From the NCBI GenBank assembly GCA_039933315.1, contig JBDTOI010000124.1:1-11710 (forward strand): DNA of 11,710 nt, in the 5' to 3' direction. The position numbers and the translations under genes were made by a program. The stretch is from DASXRU01 sp039933315. Lineage in GTDB: Bacteria; Acidobacteriota; Blastocatellia; Pyrinomonadales; Pyrinomonadaceae. The notes under the pieces were generated by a model. The model saw only the letters and a list, made by a program, of their open reading frames with translations. It was not told where the DNA came from and ran no database searches. Of this stretch, positions 1 to 6,700 are shown one piece after another (the stretch's first letter is position 1; the number at the start of each line of letters is the position of its first letter).

Positions 1-16
1 GCCCCTACAAATCGTG

Positions 17-514
17 TTAGCGAGGATCCAGATCGATAGACAGGCGCGGTAGCGTGCGTGGTTGGCCTTCGACTTCCGAACTGATCTCACCAATTCTTCT
101 GGCGCCCATGCGCTTGTAGAAGCCTTCGGCATTCGGGTCCGAAGAAATTTCCAAAGCCGCCGCGTTGAGAAAGGCTGCGGTTTCCATTGCGTGCATGAAT
201 AATTCTTTGCCGATACCGGTGCCAATGCATTCCGGCTTGACCCACATGTGCTCGAGCTCCGCCCTTTCCCCTCGTATCCCAATCGCATAGAAGCCGTCGA
301 CGCAGTTTCCGGGGGCAACTTCTTCCGCAGCCAAACCTGACTCACTTCCTGCCACATAGACTTCGCAACTCGAGATTAACTCCGGCGTTATCGTCAGGTC
401 CGCTTTCCAGTGTTCAATCCAGCTTTCCGGATAGCCCCAGTAACGCTTGGCGTTATGGGCGATCTCCGTCAGAACTTCGCTATCGGTGGCGACAGCTTTG
501 CGAATTCGAGTCAT
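17..514 (-). CDS. GNAT family N-acetyltransferase
   Basis: A 165-residue cytoplasmic protein with the layout of a GCN5-related N-acetyltransferase, which moves an acetyl group from acetyl-CoA to an amine; the substrate cannot be read from the sequence. The acetyl-CoA binding motif A is at about residues 89-103 (HMWVKPECIGTGIGKEL), where a conserved basic or Gln residue before the G-x-G is replaced by Cys-Ile while the glycines remain. Motif B follows as GFYKRMGARRIGE (131-143), the usual 'FY..xGF/A' strand-turn. Length is typical for a single-domain GNAT. I chose the ATG at 514; a TTG six codons upstream is open but gives a less typical N-terminus. A weak GGA lies about 9 bases before the ATG. 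It is transcribed divergently from the dehydrogenase gene. Family assignment is firm, function is not. Confidence 0.88.
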   Translation of the reverse strand: MTRIRKAVATDSEVLTEIAHNAKRYWGYPESWIEHWKADLTITPELISSCEVYVAGSESGLAAEEVAPGNCVDGFYAIGIRGERAELEHMWVKPECIGTGIGKELFMHAMETAAFLNAAALEISSDPNAEGFYKRMGARRIGEISSEVEGQPRTLPRLSIDLDPR

Positions 515-725
515 AAGCTTTGTTCCGGGCAATCGAAATCAATTCTTTGGCAGAAATGATGCTACTGGCCCCACGGGAAAGCAAGTGTTGTTTCGAGAAC
601 CGCTGCGGCAATCGGTCTGAGGTCGTGCTACGGCTTTGCACAAAAGTCTAAGACCGGTTCAGTCCGCGAAGCGGACGGTCCAGGTACTTTTTGTGCAAAG
701 CCTCATGTTACTCTGCCTCCCGCTT
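515..725. other. Divergent intergenic region
   Basis: About 210 bases lie between the starts of the acetyltransferase (minus) and the dehydrogenase (plus) and should carry promoters for both. I see no convincing -35/-10 pair. The right half is occupied by a long palindrome (632-702), leaving only 23 bases before the dehydrogenase ATG. Confidence 0.5.
632..702. repeat. 71-bp imperfect palindrome upstream of hprA
   Basis: The arms GGCTTTGCACAAAAGT (632-647) and ACTTTTTGTGCAAAGCC (686-702) are reverse complements apart from one extra T. Between them a second hairpin is nested: GTCCGC-GAA-GCGGAC (662-676), with GACC (652-655) also able to pair with GGTC (677-680). The whole element can fold into one long stem on either strand. 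It has no T-tract directly after the stem, so it is not a textbook terminator. The arrangement is that of a dispersed REP-like or MITE-like palindromic element sitting in the leader of the dehydrogenase gene. Copy number in the genome cannot be seen here. Confidence 0.8.
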
Positions 726-1673
726 ATGGAACGGATTGTCTTTTTGGAGCGCACCACCTTCAGGGCCAACTTTCGCAGGCCTGACTTCGCGCATGAGTGG
801 ATTGACTATGGCGAGACGAGTGCCGCCGACGTAGTTGAAAGACTGCGGGATGCCACCATTGCGATTTGCAATAAGCTGCCCTTGCGCCAGGCGGAACTTT
901 CCCGCCTGCCAAAACTCAAGCTGATCGCCGTGGCCGCTACCGGGGTGGACAATATTGATCTGGATTATTGCCGCCGGCGTGGTCTTGCCGTTTGCAATAC
1001 CCGAGGCTACGCGACCCACTCAGTGCCCGAGCACGCGCTGATGTTGCTGCTCGCCCTGCGGCGCAATCTCTTAAGTTATCGTCAGGATGTAGAAGGCGGC
1101 GAGTGGCAGGCAGCGAAACAGTTCTGCCTGCTGGCACATCCTATTCACGAATTGCACGGTAGCACCCTGGGTGTTATTGGCTATGGCGCATTGGGTCGGG
1201 CGATGGAGCAGCTGGCCCGCGGCGTAGGTATGCAGGTACTGATCTCTGAACGAAAGAATGCCGAATCCTTGAGAGCCGGGCGCGTTCCCTTTGCTGAAGT
1301 TTTGAAACGGAGCGAAGTGATCAGCCTGCACTGTCCCTTAACCGCCGACACTCGAGATCTGATTGCGGTGGCGGAACTGCAGTCGATGAAGCGTAGTGCG
1401 TTGCTCATTAACACTGCGCGCGGGAATCTGGTAAACGAAATCGCTTTGGTCACAGCGTTGCAGACCGGGCAGATCGCCGGGGCCGGTTTCGATGTGTTGA
1501 GTAATGAACCACCGCGTGATGGAAACCCACTGCTGGACCTCAATCTGCCCAACTTTATTCTGACGCCGCACATTGCCTGGTCCAGCGACGAAGCGATGCA
1601 GACACTGGCCGATCAGCTGGTTGCCAATCTGGAGGCATTCGTTAGAGGCGAGCCGCAAAACCTGGTCGCTTAA
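726..1673 (+). CDS. hprA: D-2-hydroxyacid dehydrogenase, probable hydroxypyruvate reductase / glycerate dehydrogenase
   Basis: A 315-residue NAD(P)-dependent D-isomer 2-hydroxyacid dehydrogenase, probably interconverting hydroxypyruvate and D-glycerate in serine/glycine and C1 metabolism. The Rossmann glycine motif IGYGALG is at 151-157. The catalytic residues of the family are all visible: Arg232 in NTARGNLVNE, Glu261 in DVLSNEPP, and His282 in LTPHIAW. From memory the protein follows methylotroph HprA nearly end to end, including KQFC (131-134), the MKRSALLINTARG block (221-233), and a C-terminus reading PQNLVA. An acidic residue (Glu175) followed by Arg176 after the second strand leaves NAD versus NADP open. 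The ATG at 726 was chosen because MERIVFLERTTF matches the HprA N-terminus; the open frame extends upstream to a TTG at 636, but that part runs through a palindromic repeat. No clear Shine-Dalgarno precedes 726. GhrB-like or phosphoglycerate dehydrogenase-like activity is possible but less likely. Confidence 0.88.
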   Translation: MERIVFLERTTFRANFRRPDFAHEWIDYGETSAADVVERLRDATIAICNKLPLRQAELSRLPKLKLIAVAATGVDNIDLDYCRRRGLAVCNTRGYATHSVPEHALMLLLALRRNLLSYRQDVEGGEWQAAKQFCLLAHPIHELHGSTLGVIGYGALGRAMEQLARGVGMQVLISERKNAESLRAGRVPFAEVLKRSEVISLHCPLTADTRDLIAVAELQSMKRSALLINTARGNLVNEIALVTALQTGQIAGAGFDVLSNEPPRDGNPLLDLNLPNFILTPHIAWSSDEAMQTLADQLVANLEAFVRGEPQNLVA

Positions 1674-1678
1674 AAACA

Positions 1679-1705
1679 AAAAAGCCGCGGCGAGCGCAGC
1701 TTTTT
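1679..1705. terminator. Bidirectional intrinsic terminator between convergent genes
   Basis: Five bases after the dehydrogenase stop codon, AAAAAGC (1679-1685) pairs with GCTTTTT (1699-1705); CGC (1686-1688) can extend the stem with GCG (1694-1696), leaving a CA bulge and a short GGCGA loop. Read on the plus strand the stem ends in a T-run; read on the minus strand it ends in TTTTTT followed by GTTTTT. It is therefore well placed to end the dehydrogenase transcript and the oppositely directed small gene at 1734-2000. Confidence 0.75.
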
Positions 1706-1733
1706 CAGCGAACTTGTCGACCGGGACCTGTTG

Positions 1734-2000
1734 CTACGAGGTGGCCGCTTCGGTTGATCCCGTCGGTGAAACCTCGTCGTGATGTTCCGTGGTGTAGAGG
1801 TTGAGAATCTCCTGGCCCTGGCGTGATCGAGGATCGATAGTGCGCACGTGCTTGCGGCCCTGCATCTCCCAGATAGCTGTAACCTGGCCGTCCTTTTCTA
1901 CGGCGTGATACGTAATCTCTTCCGTGCTGGCCGGCGCTGCTGGAGTTTCGCTTCTTTGATCCGGTGCGTCCTCTATGGGCGCGGTTTCGTTTTCAGACAT
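1734..2000 (-). CDS. Small uncharacterised protein, 88 residues
   Basis: I do not recognise this protein. It has an acidic, Pro/Ala/Thr-rich and probably disordered first 27 residues, then a compact segment (about 28-70: ITYHAVEKDGQVTAIWEMQG, then KHVRTIDPRSRQGQEILNLY) that reads like two or three beta strands followed by a helix, then a polar tail. There is no signal peptide, membrane segment or cysteine. Support for a real gene: an ATG start, GAGGAG upstream (2015-2020, a rather long 14-base spacer), its own intergenic space, and a bidirectional terminator beyond its end. It is on the same strand as the subtilase but separated by 255 bases with repeats, so it may have its own promoter. Confidence 0.62.
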   Translation of the reverse strand: MSENETAPIEDAPDQRSETPAAPASTEEITYHAVEKDGQVTAIWEMQGRKHVRTIDPRSRQGQEILNLYTTEHHDEVSPTGSTEAATS

Positions 2001-2092
2001 TTAAAACTTAAGAGCTCCTCTCAAGAACTATTCGCTTGTTCGTTTGGTTTTGAGGGATTGTGGCACACGCAGCTTGTGAGTGTCTAGCCGAC

Positions 2093-2114
2093 GTGGCACG
2101 GACTTCAGTCTGTG
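2093..2114. repeat. Inverted repeat, left copy
   Basis: GTGGCACGGACTTCAGTCTGTG, the reverse complement of the copy at 2234-2255 except for one base (G for A at 2100). Each copy is itself nearly palindromic around ACTTCAGT (CACAGACT-GA-AGTCTGTG on the right copy), so each can form an 8-bp hairpin by itself. From memory, 'GTGGCACAGACTTCAGTCTGTG'-like words are common dispersed repeats in acidobacterial genomes; that needs a genome count. Confidence 0.78.
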
Positions 2115-2233
2115 TCGCCGGACAGGGGGGGATACAACTCCATTTCAGTCGAAATAGATGAAATTCGTTTTAGCAGCTTCGCGGTATTGATCGTGAGCTG
2201 GTCAGCTGAAGCTCCATCAGGTCATCGATGAAT

Positions 2234-2255
2234 CACAGACTGAAGTCTGTGCCAC
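2234..2255. repeat. Inverted repeat, right copy, abutting the subtilase stop codon
   Basis: CACAGACTGAAGTCTGTGCCAC, pairing with 2093-2114 (21 of 22 bases) and containing a perfect 8-bp palindrome, CACAGACT and AGTCTGTG separated by GA. The subtilase stop codon (TAG, 2256-2258 on the minus strand) is immediately adjacent, so the repeat begins with the first base after the coding sequence. On the transcript this gives a hairpin directly after the stop, or a larger structure with the left copy. No target-site duplication is apparent at the two ends. Confidence 0.78.
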
Positions 2256-3617
2256 CTAGTACCACATCAGCGCCAGCCCCACCGCCCGCCGCGGCGAGAC
2301 CACTCCCCAGCCCTGCCGCTCAACCTCCACCGCCGGAACTCTCTCCGCAGTGTCGATCAAAATCCGCTTTACCTGCTGCGGTGTCAGCCGGGGATTCGCC
2401 TCCAGGAGGCAGGCCACAACTGAGGCCACGATGGGCGCCGAGAATGATGTGCCGTCAACGTATTTGTAATTCTGATTGATGACGTTGCCCTCGCGCAGCT
2501 TGATTGTAATCAATTGCCGCAATAGCGGTACGGGCAGCTGGCTTGCTTCGTCCAGGTCTTTGTCGATGCCTTTTTGCAAGGCCAACATCTCGCGCAGATC
2601 ATCATCAGCCGCAGACTCAAGTTTTGAATACAACTCAGCCTCAGCGGCCGTGGGGGTACGGGGCAAGATAGGCGCCGCTACCCAAATTCCCGGGGCAATT
2701 ACTTCCGGCTTCTGTAACCCGTCAACGGTGGGTCCATAAGACGAACGGTACATGCCCCGCCGCGCGCGATCGCGTGAGTTCTGGTCGTCAAGTCCGCCCA
2801 CCGAAATCGCGGAGGGCGCGCTAGCCGGCGCCAGCACTGGATGACCTGGCGCCAGACCGGCATTACCGACCGCGCACACCACGATCAGGCCTTCGCGCAC
2901 GCAGCGCTCCACCGTTTGCGCCAGTTTGTTTGTCAGGTAACTCTCTTCAAAGTCGCCGCCGGCAGAGATGTTCACCACTCTAATCTCGTGCTCTGCCCGA
3001 TGCTCGAGGACCCATTCCAGGCCCTGCTGGATTTGTTCCTCGCTTATGCGGCCGGTCCGGCCGATTTTTACCAGCACTACATTCGACTCCGACGCAATGC
3101 CACGATAGAACCCTTGTGACAACGATCCGTTACCAGCAGCCACCACAGAGGTCATCATGCCGTGCCAGCTGGCGACGTCAATTGTTTCGAGCGAAGTCTT
3201 GTCATCTTCAGCGTCGAAGATACTGTGATAAGCAAGAATGCGGTTCCCGGGCATGATGAGATCCGGATGAGCATAGAAACCCGAATCAAGAAAAGCGATC
3301 GTCACCCCACGGCCGGTGAAGCGTTCGTCAGCATCAAGCCGCAACGGCGTCGGCAGAACGTAACTGTTCTGCTCGAACACAGCGGCGTGAGAATCAAGCT
3401 GGCGTTGGGCGCGACTGAAGAGCGCGATGCAGTTGGGGCAGATTCGGGTTACATCGCCGTCGGTAGCGGCATTGGCCTCAACGACGGACTTGAAGTCGTC
3501 CGGAAGATCATTGAACGGAAGGACTCCTGCCGGAGCCTCGCGGCCACAAACATCGCAAAGTTTTTCCCGAGTCCCCTTTTGATGCGGTGACGCTTCAGAA
3601 ATTAGTGCTTCGGACAT
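2256..3617 (-). CDS. S8 subtilisin-like serine peptidase with N-terminal Cys4 knuckle
   Basis: A 453-residue subtilase. The catalytic triad is complete: Asp111 (IAFLDSGF), His152 (SWHGMMTS) and Ser391 (DGTSFSAP), with oxyanion Asn252 (AVGNAG). No signal peptide or membrane helix is visible, so it is predicted cytoplasmic, unlike most subtilases. In place of an inhibitor prodomain, residues 21-63 contain CDVC (Cys21, Cys24) and CPNC (Cys60, Cys63), spaced like a zinc ribbon or knuckle. His-to-Ser spacing is 239 residues against 157 in subtilisin; the extra material is mainly a charged helical insertion at about 318-380 between APG (308-310) and the Ser motif. The ATG at 3617 is chosen because GAGG (3623-3626) lies 5 bases before it; an open TTG start at 3635 would bury that site. 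It follows the alpha-2-macroglobulin gene on the same strand after 174 bases containing a large inverted repeat. Substrate unknown; the peptidase call is firm, zinc binding is inference. Confidence 0.92.
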   Translation of the reverse strand: MSEALISEASPHQKGTREKLCDVCGREAPAGVLPFNDLPDDFKSVVEANAATDGDVTRICPNCIALFSRAQRQLDSHAAVFEQNSYVLPTPLRLDADERFTGRGVTIAFLDSGFYAHPDLIMPGNRILAYHSIFDAEDDKTSLETIDVASWHGMMTSVVAAGNGSLSQGFYRGIASESNVVLVKIGRTGRISEEQIQQGLEWVLEHRAEHEIRVVNISAGGDFEESYLTNKLAQTVERCVREGLIVVCAVGNAGLAPGHPVLAPASAPSAISVGGLDDQNSRDRARRGMYRSSYGPTVDGLQKPEVIAPGIWVAAPILPRTPTAAEAELYSKLESAADDDLREMLALQKGIDKDLDEASQLPVPLLRQLITIKLREGNVINQNYKYVDGTSFSAPIVASVVACLLEANPRLTPQQVKRILIDTAERVPAVEVERQGWGVVSPRRAVGLALMWY

Positions 3618-3679
3618 TGATCCCTCGCGTTGCAATTCTTAGCGTGAACGAAACTAAAACTACCACAGAGGACGGAGCT

Positions 3680-3776
3680 TGTCAGAACCGCCTGCGGTAG
3701 CGGGCGGGCCCTCTTCTCCGAATGCCTTAATGAAGCAGGACAGAAGGCCCGCCCGCTACCGCAGGCGGTTCTGACA
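3680..3776. repeat. Perfect 31-bp inverted repeat with 35-base loop
   Basis: Left arm 3680-3710 starts TGTCAGAACCGCCTGCGG and ends GGGCGGGCC; right arm 3746-3776 starts GGCCCGCCCGCTACC and ends GCGGTTCTGACA. I checked them base by base and they are exact reverse complements over 31 bp. The loop (3711-3745) adds a further possible 4-bp pairing, TTCT (3714-3717) with AGAA (3742-3745). The element starts 16 bases after the alpha-2-macroglobulin stop and lies before the subtilase start on the minus strand. Neither strand has a T-run after the stem, so it is not a standard terminator. The same style of GC-rich palindrome is, from memory, scattered through Blastocatellia genomes. Confidence 0.9.
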
Positions 3777-3791
3777 GGCCGACCGAAATTC

Positions 3792-6700
3792 TTATTCAAT
3801 CCGGACGCGATCCGTCTTGCCGCGGCCAAAGGTTTCGGGGTGATACATTTCCTCGGCTTTCGGCGGCGGCACCACAAAAACTCCCGGCGTCGTCGCGCGC
3901 GCTACGTAGGAATAATTGTAAACGCCTTCCCACAACAGCGCGGTAAAGGCTTCCGCCCGCTCGTCTCGCAGGTTCTGATGATCAAACCAGACCGGCCGCC
4001 AACGCCAGAAGCCATGACCAAAACTGCGGCTGCCATATTCAGTTACGCCGGTCTGCTTCTCGTCTGCGGGAATGGTTTCAGTCATAGCCAGAGTCGGGTT
4101 AAGTGACTCGAATCCCGCCGGCAGCGGATCGACCAGCGCCACGTGATAACGCCGCGCCGGCGCCACCATCGTCAGCCGCACCCGGACGCGGGCACCGGCT
4201 TTGATACGCCAGCCCCCATCCGCGTCGCGCGAAACATCTTTCGGATCATCCACTGCCTCATAGCTGCGCTCGACAGTGAAACCGTAATCAGCCGCCCGCA
4301 AGTTCAAATCGGTAGGCGCGTAGTTCATTCCGATCCGGTAGTAAAGCCGGCCGCTCCCCTCCTTATTTATGATTAAATTTTGCGGACTTGTTTGGTTGGC
4401 GAGATAGCGCATCGGCACACTTACCTGCTGCCGATCAGTGGACCGTCCTTTGAATACCTGCTCGCCCGCAAACCGTTCGCCGAGCCAGGCGCGCGCGACA
4501 AAGCTCGGTGTTACCTTCTCGTAAGTATTGAAGTAGCGATCGAGCGCCAGCAGAATAAAGACGTTCTCCTGCGTGTTCTCCCAACGCCCGCGGGTGCGAT
4601 GCGCCAGCAGTCCGCGCACAATCTTTGGAATCAAATCATTTGCCGGCTGGTCGGCGATCAGGGCCTCCAGGATGATGCCGTCGGCGCGCCGATCAGAGTT
4701 GAGCAGGAGGTAATCGCTGTCGTTGTATGAACTGGCAAAGTGGGCGGCCGCCGCAGTCTCGGTTGCGCGATTGTTAAGATGGCGGCGAATCGCTTCAACT
4801 TCTGCGCGCGAGCCGGGATCGCCCGATAAGACAGACAGCAACCATCCCACCGATTCCAGCGAAAGGTTTTCCAAACCTCCTGCCTCGACAATCAACTGGC
4901 GCGCCCGCGCCGCGTCACGATTACCCATGCGGGCCCGGACGTAAAGCGCATAAGCGATAATCGCCCGCCGCGCGTCGGCCCCATAGAACGCCGGGATGTG
5001 CGACTCAATCTCGCGCAGATATTTTTGCGATCGTTCGAAGGTCTCGTCGGGCACGTCGAACTTCTTCTCTCTGGCGCGTGCCAGCGCGTGGGCCACGTGA
5101 ATGCTCACGTAAGGCCACGCTTCATCGCCGCGCTCCCAGAAGCCGAAGCCGCCATCACCGTTTTGCATCCCTTGCAAACGCTTCAAATCGCGATTGACTG
5201 ATGCATTCATCTCGGCCGGCGACGGCAGATCCTTCGCTTTGAAGGCGGTAAGGACATCGCGCAGCGCGGCAATAGCAATAACCCGCGACGACACCTGTTC
5301 GGCGCAGCCATAGGAATAGGTGGCCAGATACAAGACTGCGTCGGTCAACTCCTGCAGCTGCGTCGAGGAAGTCTCAATTTCGAGTCCGCCGAATTGCGGA
5401 AAGACATTTGCGGGCGTCTGGACCAGCTGGTTAATTGCCCCCTCATCAATCTGGCCATAGGTCGCGAATGCCTCCGTTGTGGCCGGCGTCCAAACCGGCA
5501 GCGACACTTCGGCCGCATCAGACCAGCGACCCGACACGGCCACTACTTGAAAGCGGGCCGTGCCGGCTTTTACCGCAGCAGCCGGAATTCGCACCTCGAC
5601 GCGATCGTTTGCCGGGACCGTAACCCTGCGACCGGCCACTGTCGTAGACGGTTGCACGCGGGTTGTCTCCGAAGTAACCGCACGCGCCCCACTCGTTACC
5701 CCAAGCGGGATTGAAAAGGTGGCGTTCGTCGCGCGCACCGCCACATCAACGGTCATCGAAGCATCGCTCTGGTTTTGCAGCACGATCGGCAATTCAAAGC
5801 GGTCGCCAAAGTTTAAGAAGCGCGGCGCCGAGGGCCGCGCCATCAAACGCAAACGAGCGGTAATGGTCGATTCGCCCGAACCGAACTGCTTGCCTCCGTC
5901 AACTGCGACCGCCATCACCCGGTATCGAGTCAAGTTGTCCGGTAGTTTCAACCTGACTTCCGCCCGGCCCTCTCGATCCGTCCGGACGGAAGGAGCAAAG
6001 ACGGCGAGTGCGTTGAAGTTTTCCCGCAGACGGATCTTCGACTTTTGATTGTTATTATCCGCGCCATCGAGAAGAAAGTTATTCGAACGCGAACGCGCGC
6101 CCATGGGAAGTTCAACCACCGATCGCGACGACATTACCGTCACGGTCTCTGACACGGAGGCGTTCATTTGTTCGCTGCCGCCTCCTACTCCTGGTCTCCC
6201 GCCACCTTCGTTCACGTCGCCGAGGAGGATATTGGCACGTAAGTGATGGTCGCTGGTATCGGCATCCCGTTCTGAATAGAAAATCGCAATTGGATCGGCT
6301 AGCTGGTAGTTTGTCAGGGCCAGAACAGCCTCATCGACAACTACCACCGCTACCTCACTGCCGCTCATTGGCTTGCCGGCAGCGTCTTTCACTTCTACCC
6401 CGACAGTCGTTTGCCCGCCGGGCTCGAGCGTTTTGTCTCGGGACGTGGCGGTAACAGAGAGCCTCCTGGCTGAAGGCGGGATCGAAAGGTTGATGTCGCC
6501 ACTGGCAAAAGCTGGCCGGAGCGCACTCGTCTTCGCGGGAGAGCTGCCATCGTTCGTTCCCGCACCCGGCGAGGTCTTACTTCCTACACTCTTTGTCTCA
6601 CGTTCGGCAGCCCCGATCAGATCGACCTGCAAATGAACATTCGGCGTCCACGCTTCTTCCAATTGCACGCGCAGGGTGTAACTTGGCCCATCCATGCGGA

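Larger units (their letters stand above)
2001..2255. other. Intergenic region between subtilase and small gene
   Basis: 255 bases without a supportable gene. Its first part (2001-2092) should hold the leader and perhaps the promoter of the small minus-strand gene; the rest is enclosed by an inverted-repeat pair (2093-2114 and 2234-2255). A 5-bp hairpin ATTTC-AGTC-GAAAT sits inside, about positions 2141-2154. No RNA gene is recognisable. Confidence 0.5.

Noticed and set aside
636..725. Upstream TTG extension of the dehydrogenase (30 extra residues)
   Set aside because: It is encoded mostly by the palindromic repeat, and the family N-terminus begins at the ATG at 726.
3162..3590. Plus-strand open frame of 142 codons
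   Set aside because: It is antisense to the subtilase, whose catalytic motifs are in the other strand; no ribosome site or domain.
3680..3776. Inverted repeat as an intrinsic terminator for the trap gene
   Set aside because: No T-run follows the stem on either strand and the 35-base loop is long for that function.
5560..6048. Plus-strand open frame of 162 codons
   Set aside because: It is antisense to conserved blocks of the alpha-2-macroglobulin; Arg/Ser/Thr-rich composition is typical of a GC-rich shadow frame.
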